A DNA stretch of 64,000 nt from Ignavibacteriota bacterium. Its GTDB lineage: Bacteria; Bacteroidota; Ignavibacteria; UBA10030. Numbering within the stretch: position 1 is the stretch's first letter; every line of letters begins with the position of its first letter. Below the pieces are notes generated by a model. The model saw only the letters and a list, made by a program, of their open reading frames with translations. It was not told the DNA's origin and ran no database searches. Position numbers and translations under genes: made by a program. The DNA lies in contig PMZI01000023.1 in assembly GCA_003170475.1 (NCBI GenBank), forward strand, positions 342,457 to 406,456, written 5' to 3'. Below are positions 41,873 through 49,949 of the stretch, in pieces.

Positions 41873-44002
41873 CTACTTTCCTCTCACTAGTTCAATATAT
41901 TCCGGTTCATTGCGAATGCTGTTGAAATCTGGATCCCGCTTTATCCAATCGAAATTCTCATAACCATGGGCGACCGCGTTCTTGATCAACTCCACAGCCT
42001 TGTGCTTTTCTCCGAGGCGAGCATACAAGCAGGCACCATAGTACATCATGATTGGGTCACTCGAGCTTGATTCGAGCGCTTTCTCCCCCTCAGTTCTGGC
42101 TTCCTCGTTTCGTTGCTCATATGTCAGGTGTACGGCGAAAGCCATGCGTCGGTAGGCATCATCCGGATGCTGCAGGAGATAGTGGGGATAGATGTCCAAC
42201 ACCTTGTGCAATACCGCGTCATACTTTTCTTTGTCGCCCAGTCGTTCATAAAACATCACCAGATCATCATACGCTTGAAGGAATTCGGGATTCAATGCCA
42301 CAGCTTTTTCGAGAGCATTTGCTGCTTCTTTGTCCCGATCGGTCGTATGATATATTCTGGAAAGAATCCAATATGCATTGAAATTCTTTGGATCGAGAAG
42401 AATCGCCTTCTGACTCGCTTCGAGTGCCTCATCGAGTGACTTTTTCCCAAAATACACAAGCGCAAGCGAGGTATACGCCTCAGAGAGTGTGGCGTCATAC
42501 ATGATCGCTTTCAGGCTCACCTCAAGCGCACGATCAAGCCAGATTTCTTTTCGATCAAAATCGCGATACAACACACCGTACGATTCTCCAAGCCCGGCAT
42601 ATGCCGACGCATATCGTGGATCATGCTGGATCGCCTTCTGGAAGAACTGCACCGCCATGTTGACACTCGTCTTGGTCCGGCGATTCAAAAGATCCCGTGC
42701 GCGAAGATTACAGTCAAAGGCTTCTGCGTTCACCGTCGTGCGTTTCGAAAGCACGGTCCTTTCGGTTGGTGTGAGCTTTATCATCAACGCATCGACAATT
42801 TGTTTTGAAACTTGTTCCTGGATATCAAACACGTCGGCCAGAGTCCCTTTAAATGATTCTGCCCAGAGCTGACGACCGCTTTCGACGTCAATGAACTGCA
42901 CAGTGATTCTCAAGTTGTCCTGAAATTTCCGGACGCTCCCCTCGAGCAAATACCGGATACCAAGTTCCTTTCCAATGGTTTTGATGTCTTTCGAAGTATT
43001 CTTGTATTGCATGGAATTTGTCCGAGACATGACATCAAAATCTTTGAGCTGAGAAAGACTGACAATGAGTTCATCGGTTAAACCGTCTCCAAAATACTCA
43101 TTCTCTTTGTCGCCACCGATCGTTGTGAACGGCAGAACCGCAATTGCCAATTTCTTTGCAGAAGGTTGTTTTGATTCAAGATTTGTGTGAAGGGACTTCA
43201 GCGCACCAAGCAATTCATCAACGTTTTGAAACCGCTTCTCCCGTTCTTTCTGTAACATCTTCTTAACGACAGTGTCGATAGATTCAGGTAACCTGCGGTC
43301 AAGTTCACTCGGCAAGGGTGGATCCTGATTGACGACCAAATACATCAACCCTGCCTCATGTTCTGATTTAAATGGGAGATCGCCGGTGAGCAACTCGAAG
43401 AACAATATTCCCAACGACCAAAGGTCGGAGCGATTATCTGCGCTGAGACCCTGTGCTTGCTCCGGTGACATATATGCCAATGTTCCGACGGATGAACCAG
43501 CCCGAGTATAGGAACTCTGACTTCTCAGTTTTGCCAGACCAAAATCCATGATCTTCAGTTGACCGGATTTTGTCAGCATGATGTTTTCCGATTTAATATC
43601 CCGATGAATGATATTGCTGTCGTGCGCAACCTTCAAACCACGCGCGATCGTCTCCGTCCACTCGATTGCTTGTTTGACCGGTATGCCGGAACCCGTCTTC
43701 ACGGCTGCGAGATAGTCCTTAAGATTCTGTCCGTCGATGTATTCGAGAACGATGAATGCACTATCACCTTGCTCATCAATTTCATAAATAGAGAGAATGT
43801 TTGGATGATTGAGAGCTGCGGTTGCCTTTGCCTCCTGGAGAAAGCGGGCTTTACTCTCCAAAGTTGCGGACGAATTGGAAGGCAGAAACTTGATCGCCAC
43901 AAACCGATCGAGCTTCATGTCCTGGGCTTTGTACACAACGCCCATTCCCCCTTCGCCCAATTTCTCAATAATCCGATAATGAGAGACTGTTGTTCCAATC
44001 AT
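41873..44002 (-). CDS. Ser/Thr kinase with TolB-like and TPR domains (kinase 2)
   Basis: Like kinase 1 it has 709 residues and the same domain order: kinase (LGEGGMGVVYKA, Lys38, HRDIKSEN, DFGLAKL), TolB/FlgO-like region (IAVLPFTTIGGDKENEYFGD), then TPRs. It has Ser in place of Pro in the HRDxKPxN loop, as does kinase 4. The true start is the ATG at 44002, because MIGTTVSHYRIIEKLGEGG aligns with the other kinases; the frame open to 44098 adds residues from a repetitive, hairpin-rich insert. No clear ribosome site is visible, perhaps because that insert replaced the normal upstream region. Confidence 0.92.
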   Translation of the reverse strand: MIGTTVSHYRIIEKLGEGGMGVVYKAQDMKLDRFVAIKFLPSNSSATLESKARFLQEAKATAALNHPNILSIYEIDEQGDSAFIVLEYIDGQNLKDYLAAVKTGSGIPVKQAIEWTETIARGLKVAHDSNIIHRDIKSENIMLTKSGQLKIMDFGLAKLRSQSSYTRAGSSVGTLAYMSPEQAQGLSADNRSDLWSLGILFFELLTGDLPFKSEHEAGLMYLVVNQDPPLPSELDRRLPESIDTVVKKMLQKEREKRFQNVDELLGALKSLHTNLESKQPSAKKLAIAVLPFTTIGGDKENEYFGDGLTDELIVSLSQLKDFDVMSRTNSMQYKNTSKDIKTIGKELGIRYLLEGSVRKFQDNLRITVQFIDVESGRQLWAESFKGTLADVFDIQEQVSKQIVDALMIKLTPTERTVLSKRTTVNAEAFDCNLRARDLLNRRTKTSVNMAVQFFQKAIQHDPRYASAYAGLGESYGVLYRDFDRKEIWLDRALEVSLKAIMYDATLSEAYTSLALVYFGKKSLDEALEASQKAILLDPKNFNAYWILSRIYHTTDRDKEAANALEKAVALNPEFLQAYDDLVMFYERLGDKEKYDAVLHKVLDIYPHYLLQHPDDAYRRMAFAVHLTYEQRNEEARTEGEKALESSSSDPIMMYYGACLYARLGEKHKAVELIKNAVAHGYENFDWIKRDPDFNSIRNEPEYIELVRGK

Positions 44003-44053
44003 AGTAAGACCCCCGTGGTTGAAATTGGGCTTCCGCCTTCGCACTTCATGCTC

Positions 44054-44157
44054 CGGCGGACAAGTCGGGGGACAGTGCCGCCCTGCCCGCCGAAACAAAG
44101 GTGCAGGCGGGCTTCGCCGACTTGCCCCGACGGCTTGTCCGCCAGTTTTTTGGCGGA
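44054..44157. repeat. Hairpin-rich insert (MITE/REP-like) behind a truncated kinase start
   Basis: The sequence cggcggacaagtcgggg (44054) returns inverted as ccccgac-gg-cttgtccgcc (44125). Between them gcccgcc/ggcgggc and after them tccgcca-gttttt-tggcgga make further stems. It is far more GC-rich than the surrounding DNA, non-coding, and lies between the kinase 2 start and a leftover 14-codon kinase start. It resembles a small palindromic mobile repeat; no named element is recognised. Confidence 0.5.
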
Positions 44158-44187
44158 AGTCCAGGTTTTCCGGGACGTAGTCGGGGG

Positions 44188-44229
44188 CTTCTCAAGAATC
44201 TTGTAGTGAGAAATCGTAGTTCCGATCAT
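44188..44229 (-). pseudogene. Truncated 5' end of a fifth kinase gene
   Basis: From the ATG at 44229 the minus strand encodes MIGTTISHYKILEK, the same opening as all four kinases, then the reading changes to a non-kinase sequence at about 44187. Only 14 codons of kinase identity remain. It marks a deletion, or an insertion of the palindromic element, at the head of a kinase gene. Confidence 0.7.
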
Positions 44230-44231
44230 GC

Positions 44232-44348
44232 CTTTGGTGAATGGTCAATTGGGTAAATGGTGAGTAGTGAGTTCTGAGTTTTGAGTTTCCAGTTTTGAGT
44301 TCTGAGTTGTGAATTCTGACTTCTGGATTCTTACTTCTCACTGCTCAT
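44232..44348. repeat. Adjacent 8-bp and 7-bp degenerate repeat arrays
   Basis: First, 8-bp steps (tttggtga, atggtcaa, ttgggtaa, atggtgag) run to about 44262. From 44272 the step changes to 7 bp: ttctgag, ttttgag, tttccag, ttttgag, ttctgag, ttgtgaa, ttctgac, ttctgga, ttcttac, ttctcac, tgctcat. The heptamer array runs into the stop codon of kinase 3. The heptamer unit also occurs at 15869-15957. Confidence 0.75.
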
Positions 44349-47068
44349 TTTTCCACCGATGTCAGGTTCTTTATTTCATCAATCCAGTGCAAGATAACGG
44401 CGATATTCTTGTACGATGTCCCACGTACGGGCTGCGTTGTGATGAAGTATTTGCCATCTGCTGTGATATCATAGCTGATGCCGCTGTCAACGTTCATCGC
44501 GGGAAAGCCATTGAACAACAGTGTCGGAACACCTGCTGAGAATGTCGTTGCCGTGGAAACCGGAACGGCCATGATTTGCGAATTCTTTCTATAGTAGAGC
44601 ATTTTACCATCCGGAGACCATCGCGGCTCTTCGGCAACATCTGTGGAGATTTGCCATTTCCCTTCTTTGTTTGGAAATGATCGTACGTAAATCTGATATG
44701 ACCCAGACTCGTCTGAGAGGTACGATACCCATTTCCCATCGGGGGAAATACTTGATTCATATTCATCCCGCTTGGAATCAAGATACAGCCACGGCTTTTT
44801 GTCTCCCGATAAAGGGAGGACAAGGAGATCCGATTGGGCGTTCTGCGCCATATAGTCGACCATCAGAAATTTCCCATCCCGTGACCAGAAATTCAGGTAG
44901 AGCCTGTATTCCGCCGAAAAAATCTCCTTCTCATCGCCACTGCCATCATAAGGTTTCGTGAATATCCTTGGCTTTCCATCTTTTGTTCGTTTCGAATAGG
45001 CAATCGTTTTGCCGTCGGGCGACCAGAGCGGAGTCCGGTTCAATCCTCCAAACGTCAGCTTGCTGAGGGTCTTTCTCGCGATATCGTACACCCATATGTC
45101 ATAATCCTGACCTTCACGAATAACCACAGCAATCTTTTTGTTATCCGGCGAAAGCTTGGGCTCCACATAAGGCCGGGCAGTCGAATCCAACACTGTGATA
45201 ACACCCTTCATGTCGATTTTCACCAGTCTGCGACTTTCGCCTTCGATGGCGCCCGGAAGGTACGCCAGTGTACCGTTCTCTGCGAACACATAGTTGGTGA
45301 TGCCGGTCGTTGTCTCGCTGTACACACCTTCGACAACGGGGACAGGTTGTCCTTTGAGCTCAAGTTTATCAGGGTCAAATGGTGCGATATAGAGAACACC
45401 GGAACGAGAAAAGAGGAGATGGCCGGAGTTAATATATTTGGCAGTACTCGCTCCCTGGAGAATCACCTTTCGCTTGCCCGTTTCTATATCGACGGCCTCA
45501 ATCGTGGCGTTTTCGTAGTAGTCGGGACTTGAGAGTGTTCCGAGCGTAAACAAGACATGCTTGCCGTCCGGCATGGCCGAAGGCCACCGATGGGTTCTTT
45601 CTCCCTTTACAGAATCAACGGTCGTGAGCTGTTTCGTCACGCCTCCGTTTTCGGGAACGATCGACAGACCCGTTGTGGCAATGGGGGTGAAGATAATAAA
45701 ACCACGGCTGCTCCAGGTGGCGCCTCTGTTGTCCGGACCGTCTGCCAGCGTCACAGGCGTCCCGCCAGCCAGCGATATCTTTTCCAATTTGCCGCTCCGA
45801 AAGAATCCAACCGATTTGTCATCAGGTGAGAAGAACGGAGATGAGACGCTTTCTATTCCGGGAATCAGCGTCGGCTCCATCGAATCCATCTTGCGGAGGA
45901 AGAATTTGTTGTTCGCTTTGAAGATGAGCTTGGTCCCATCGTGTGACAGGGCAAGGGCTGGATATGAGCCGATGTCAAGCACATTGTCGTCGCCGATATA
46001 CATTAAGAATTTTGTAACGATCCCGTCGGCAACGGATCGATGAAAAAGCAACCATGTCGTTAGGAGTGCAAGAGCCAAGACAATTGAGACCATCCAGGGG
46101 ACCAGCGCCGAGCGAAAGAATGATGCCAGATTGATTTTGCGATTCATCAGCTCAAGCGTGAACGATCCGGACGGAACCGTGCTCGAAGTTGGTTCTGCGG
46201 GGGCTTTGGCCAAAGCCTTTTGTGTACGGTATGCCCTGCTTCTTGAGTTTCCCGTCGACTTCCTGATCTTTCGGAGATCTTTTGCCAGTTCTTTGGCCGA
46301 CTGACATCGGTCATCCTTCTCTTTCTCCAGACATTCCAGGATGATGTCATCAAGCTGCGGGTCGATTCCCTCTTTCACCGTTGCGATCGGCGCGGGATCA
46401 ACGTTCACAATCTCATACATGATTGCAGTTTCGTGCACTCCCTTGAAGGGAGATTCACCGGAAAAAAGTTCATACAGAACAACCCCGAGAGAAAAGAGAT
46501 CTGTCCTGTGATCGACATCGAGGCCCTGCACCTGTTCGGGGGACATGTATCCGATCGTTCCCATCGTCGTGCCGGCCTTCGTAAGCCGGGAGAGATTGCC
46601 GGTGGTATAGAGTTTTGCGAGGCCGAAATCCATGATCTGAACAATGCCATCTTTCCGGATCATGATGTTTTCCGGCTTGATGTCACGATGGACGATCCCT
46701 TTTTCGTGCGCTGCTGCCAGGCCTTCGGCGACTTGGATACCCATGTCCAGGATCTGCTTTTCGGAGAGGTTTTCCTTCTTCTCCTTGAGAGATTTGCCGT
46801 CCACAAATTCCATCACGATGAATAATTGTCCGTCGTGTTCTTCGATATCGTGGATGGTGCAGACATTTGGATGATTGAGCGCTGAGGCTGATTTTGCCTC
46901 CTGGATAAACCGCGCCTTGTCTTCCTCCGACGCGGCGAGATGCGCAGGGAGGAATTTGAGCGCGACGAAGCGATCGAGCTTGATGTCCTGGGCCTTGTAC
47001 ACCACACCCATTCCGCCCTCTCCGAGCTTTTCAAGGATCTTATAATGTGAAACTATTTGACCGATCAC
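44345..47068 (-). CDS. Membrane-anchored Ser/Thr kinase with C-terminal beta-propeller (kinase 3)
   Basis: A 907-residue protein with a cytoplasmic kinase domain (Lys38, HRDIKPEN at 127-134, DFG at 147-149), a linker rich in Arg/Ser/Ala/Pro, one membrane helix (PWMVSIVLALALLTTWLLF near 330-348) and an extracytoplasmic TolB/PD40-like propeller (SHDGTKLIFKAN, SPDDKSVGFF, SPDNKKIAVVIRE, SPDGKTIAYSKR, SPDGKWVSYLSD). Unlike the other three kinases it has propeller blades instead of TPRs, so it may sense an outer ligand. The conserved N terminus requires a GTG start at 47068 (the others use ATG). No Shine-Dalgarno is evident. Confidence 0.93.
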   Translation of the reverse strand: MIGQIVSHYKILEKLGEGGMGVVYKAQDIKLDRFVALKFLPAHLAASEEDKARFIQEAKSASALNHPNVCTIHDIEEHDGQLFIVMEFVDGKSLKEKKENLSEKQILDMGIQVAEGLAAAHEKGIVHRDIKPENIMIRKDGIVQIMDFGLAKLYTTGNLSRLTKAGTTMGTIGYMSPEQVQGLDVDHRTDLFSLGVVLYELFSGESPFKGVHETAIMYEIVNVDPAPIATVKEGIDPQLDDIILECLEKEKDDRCQSAKELAKDLRKIRKSTGNSRSRAYRTQKALAKAPAEPTSSTVPSGSFTLELMNRKINLASFFRSALVPWMVSIVLALALLTTWLLFHRSVADGIVTKFLMYIGDDNVLDIGSYPALALSHDGTKLIFKANNKFFLRKMDSMEPTLIPGIESVSSPFFSPDDKSVGFFRSGKLEKISLAGGTPVTLADGPDNRGATWSSRGFIIFTPIATTGLSIVPENGGVTKQLTTVDSVKGERTHRWPSAMPDGKHVLFTLGTLSSPDYYENATIEAVDIETGKRKVILQGASTAKYINSGHLLFSRSGVLYIAPFDPDKLELKGQPVPVVEGVYSETTTGITNYVFAENGTLAYLPGAIEGESRRLVKIDMKGVITVLDSTARPYVEPKLSPDNKKIAVVIREGQDYDIWVYDIARKTLSKLTFGGLNRTPLWSPDGKTIAYSKRTKDGKPRIFTKPYDGSGDEKEIFSAEYRLYLNFWSRDGKFLMVDYMAQNAQSDLLVLPLSGDKKPWLYLDSKRDEYESSISPDGKWVSYLSDESGSYQIYVRSFPNKEGKWQISTDVAEEPRWSPDGKMLYYRKNSQIMAVPVSTATTFSAGVPTLLFNGFPAMNVDSGISYDITADGKYFITTQPVRGTSYKNIAVILHWIDEIKNLTSVEK

Positions 47069-47079
47069 TGGAGTAGTTC

Positions 47080-47119
47080 ATTGGTTAATTGGTGAATAGT
47101 TAATTGGCCCGATGACCCA
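47080..47119. repeat. Degenerate 8-bp repeat between kinases 3 and 4
   Basis: Units attggtta, attggtga, atagttaa, ttggcccg, atgaccca follow the kinase 3 start codon and reach the stop of kinase 4. They are the same family as the array at 34695. Confidence 0.6.
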
Positions 47120-47125
47120 TTTTCT

Positions 47126-49765
47126 TCAATGTTTCAATAGCGCCTCGAAGCGTTTGTCACTATGAAGTGATTTCCATTTCGGGTCAAGACGGACAGAGTT
47201 TGTTGAAAACTCTGATGGAATCGATAACAGCCGTTGGAGCACATCGATCGCCTTTTCCGGGCTTCCAACCATCGCGTAAATCTGCGCCAGGTCACCCAAG
47301 CGGAATGAGCCGCGCCATGCTTCTTTTTCGATGGGCAACAAAGCAACCCCGCGCTCCCCCTCTTTGATCGCTTCGCTCCTTCTTCCGAGTCCTGCGTAGG
47401 CAATTCCAAGTGCGCTATGGACACGCTCATCATCGGGAGCCACTCTCAATCTGTGTTCGAGAATGACGCGTGCACTGTCGTAGAAGGCCTTCGCCTTTGC
47501 CTCTGCACCATTGAGCGCTTCAAGTTGAGCAGAGAACAGGATGGAGGGGTAACAGACAAACTGATTGTCTATTCCCGCGCCCCTGATTCTTTTCACAGCT
47601 TGTGCGGCGGCGGGAAAATCCAATCTCATCGCGGCTACAGTATAATCAATTGCATTGAGTGACTCGTTTTGACGCAAGGTTGAAATGCCGAGGCCTTCGT
47701 CGATGATCTTCTGGGCAAATGCCACATCTCCCTTCCAGAGGATCAAATTCTCCGCCCTTTCCAGATATGCTTCTTCAATGTCCGGAGCCAAGTCGATCGT
47801 CCGGGCATACACGCGATCGGCCTCCTCGTATGAGCGCGAGAGCATTAACGTCTCTCCGAGTTGACGGACCAGGTCGGACGCGCGGGGATTGCCCGCCACT
47901 GCTTTCCGGAATGCTTCGACGCTTTCCTGCATCCGCCCCTGTCGCCGGAAAACAGCTGCCATACCATAATAGGCATCCGTATTGTTTGGCTGCAACGTCA
48001 GCGCGGCTGAAAATTCCTTGAGAGCATTCGCATAGTCGAGCTTTGCATGGTAGTAGTACCACGCCATGGCTTCATGAGCAACCGAAAGAGTTGGGTCCAG
48101 CGCGAGAGCCTTCTCCACTGCCGTTCGGCATCGTTCGATGCGTTCTTTGCTTCGATCGAAAAAGAACCAATACATGTTCGAGTGACCATAGCCGAGCTTT
48201 GCATAGGCTGCGGCGAACTGAGGGTCAAGCTGTGTTGCGCGCTCAAGCAGACGTATCGCGCTTTCATGGTCCGCTTGCAGGTCAGAACGGTCAAGATACG
48301 TCACGCCGCGAAGGTAGAGATCGTACGCTTCCGCATTGGTGGTGAGTTTCTGCTCCAGTGACGCGGCTTCGGGCTTGAGAAGCTTGATATCGAGAGCGCT
48401 CGCGACTTTGCTTGCGATGTCCGATTGCAGCGTGAACACGTCGGAAAACGGAGCATCGAGCGTCTGCGCCCATACCTGTACGCCTGTGCTCGCCTTAATC
48501 AATTCGGGACTCACGCGCACCTGCGAGCCTGACCACCGAACAGTACCCATAAGGATATAATCCACTCCGAGTTCAGCGCTCATCTCTTTGATGGACTTCT
48601 TTGCTCCCTTGTAGTTCTTTGCGCTCGATCGGGCGATGACGCCCAGTCCGGACAGGCTCGAGAGACGCGTCGTAATTTCATCAGTGAGGCCGTCCGCGAA
48701 ATACTCCTTTGTGGAATCTGATTGGTTCTCAAACGGTAACACCACAAGCATTTTTCTCTCGGAAACGTCTCTCGACCAGGGGTGCATTAGAAGTAGCAAC
48801 GCAACGGCTAGCATGGCCATACCAACGCCCGCACTGAAGATCCACATTCTCTTCCGGTTGCCCGTGGGTTTCTCGTATTGATCGGATGGTGCCACGGGAG
48901 ATACGGACGACTGAATCTTCATCGCATCCGGCGGCGTGGGGTGAATGCTGCTTGTGTCTCGTTTCCATCGCCGGAGATCAGCCACCATATCAGCGGCAGA
49001 TTGATACCGCTCGTCGGGGTTCTTCTCAAGCGCCTTCTCAATGATTCTTTCGCACGCAGCAGAGATGTCTGGAAGATGTTTTCGGAGGGTGTCTGGCTGT
49101 TCATGAAGAATCGAATACATCATGGCAGCCTCGTGCTCACCACGAAAGGGAAGAGAGCCTGTAAGCATTTCAAAGAGCAGAACACCAAAGGCGAAGAGAT
49201 CGCTCCGGGCGTCAGCTTCGCTGCCTTGAATCTGCTCCGGTGCCATATAGGCAAGGGTGCCGACCGTGCTGGACGTGCGGGTAAGCTTAAGCGCCCCTTT
49301 CAACTTTGCCAGGCCGAAATCCATCACCTTCGCATGACCTTTCGATGTCAGCATGATGTTATCGGACTTGATATCCCGGTGAACGATCCCCTTGCTGTGG
49401 GCCTCAGCCAATGCTTCGCCAATCTGAATCGCCGTCTGGATGGTATTGGCGATGGTCGATTTTCGAGCAGAAATGAAGTCACGAAGTGTTCCGCCGTCAA
49501 CATACTCCATTGCAATGGAGAGAGATCCTTCGTGCTCTTCAATGCCATAGATGGTGCAGATACCGGGGTGGTTCAGGCCAGCGGCTGCCTGGGCCTCCAG
49601 CAGGAATCGCGCCTTGGCAGTCTCGTCCTTGTTAATCCTCTCAGGGAGAAATTTGAGGGCGACCGTTCGGTTCAGTCGTATGTCATGGGCCTTATAGACG
49701 ACGCCCATTCCGCCTTCGCCAAGTTTCTCAAGGATCTTATAATGCGAAATTGTCTGACCGATCAT
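47126..49765 (-). CDS. Membrane-anchored Ser/Thr kinase with TolB-like and TPR domains (kinase 4)
   Basis: An 879-residue protein with a kinase domain (Lys38, HRDIKSDN at 129-136, DFG at 149-151), a linker, a membrane helix (WIFSAGVGMAMLAVALLLLM near 304-323), a TolB/FlgO-like domain (LVVLPFENQSDSTKEYFADG) and about eight TPR-like repeats. The membrane helix separates it from kinases 1 and 2, which have none. The ATG at 49765 is chosen from the shared MIGQTISHYKILEKLGEGG start; the frame open to 49840 includes repeat DNA. It follows the GAF-SpoIIE phosphatase gene after 184 bp on the same strand. Confidence 0.93.
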   Translation of the reverse strand: MIGQTISHYKILEKLGEGGMGVVYKAHDIRLNRTVALKFLPERINKDETAKARFLLEAQAAAGLNHPGICTIYGIEEHEGSLSIAMEYVDGGTLRDFISARKSTIANTIQTAIQIGEALAEAHSKGIVHRDIKSDNIMLTSKGHAKVMDFGLAKLKGALKLTRTSSTVGTLAYMAPEQIQGSEADARSDLFAFGVLLFEMLTGSLPFRGEHEAAMMYSILHEQPDTLRKHLPDISAACERIIEKALEKNPDERYQSAADMVADLRRWKRDTSSIHPTPPDAMKIQSSVSPVAPSDQYEKPTGNRKRMWIFSAGVGMAMLAVALLLLMHPWSRDVSERKMLVVLPFENQSDSTKEYFADGLTDEITTRLSSLSGLGVIARSSAKNYKGAKKSIKEMSAELGVDYILMGTVRWSGSQVRVSPELIKASTGVQVWAQTLDAPFSDVFTLQSDIASKVASALDIKLLKPEAASLEQKLTTNAEAYDLYLRGVTYLDRSDLQADHESAIRLLERATQLDPQFAAAYAKLGYGHSNMYWFFFDRSKERIERCRTAVEKALALDPTLSVAHEAMAWYYYHAKLDYANALKEFSAALTLQPNNTDAYYGMAAVFRRQGRMQESVEAFRKAVAGNPRASDLVRQLGETLMLSRSYEEADRVYARTIDLAPDIEEAYLERAENLILWKGDVAFAQKIIDEGLGISTLRQNESLNAIDYTVAAMRLDFPAAAQAVKRIRGAGIDNQFVCYPSILFSAQLEALNGAEAKAKAFYDSARVILEHRLRVAPDDERVHSALGIAYAGLGRRSEAIKEGERGVALLPIEKEAWRGSFRLGDLAQIYAMVGSPEKAIDVLQRLLSIPSEFSTNSVRLDPKWKSLHSDKRFEALLKH

Positions 49766-49770
49766 ATGTA

Positions 49771-49834
49771 TGGTTAACTGGTTAACTCGTCCTGAGCGAG
49801 CGAAGCGAGTCGAAGAATTGGTTCGATCGCCCGA
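49771..49834. repeat. Octamer repeat with embedded GCGAGCGAAGCGAGT element
   Basis: Two perfect tggttaac units lead into tcgtcctg, agcgagcg, aagcgagt, cgaagaat, tggttcga, tcgcccga. The centre (gagcgagcgaagcgagtcg) resembles a palindromic dispersed repeat that I have seen in unrelated bacterial genomes; its origin is unknown. Confidence 0.55.
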
Positions 49835-49889
49835 TTCCATCTCTCAGTTTTCGCGTTCTTTGCTAGTATCTCGAAAATGAGAATACTGA

Positions 49890-49908
49890 AAGGGCAACAG
49901 GTTGCCCC
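49890..49908 (-). terminator. Hairpin after the GAF-SpoIIE gene
   Basis: On the minus strand GGGCAA-CCTG-TTGCCC is followed by TTTC, about 40 bp after the stop at 49950. A second, weaker stem (GTAT-CTC/GAG-ATAC) lies just beyond. It probably separates the phosphatase transcript from the kinase array, but the T tract is short. Confidence 0.4.
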
Positions 49909-49949
49909 GGGCTTATCAATGTCGTTTGTGAACTTCTCGGAGTGAACCG

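Larger units (their letters stand above)
44003..44344. other. Intergenic scar region between kinases 2 and 3
   Basis: This 342-bp gap holds, in order on the plus strand, the upstream region of kinase 2, a palindromic insert, a 14-codon kinase remnant and the octamer/heptamer arrays. No complete gene, promoter or terminator is recognised. Confidence 0.7.

Noticed and set aside
34695-49834. CRISPR-like interpretation of the periodic repeats
   Set aside because: Units are 7-8 bp and contiguous, with no long direct repeats or unique spacers and no cas genes.
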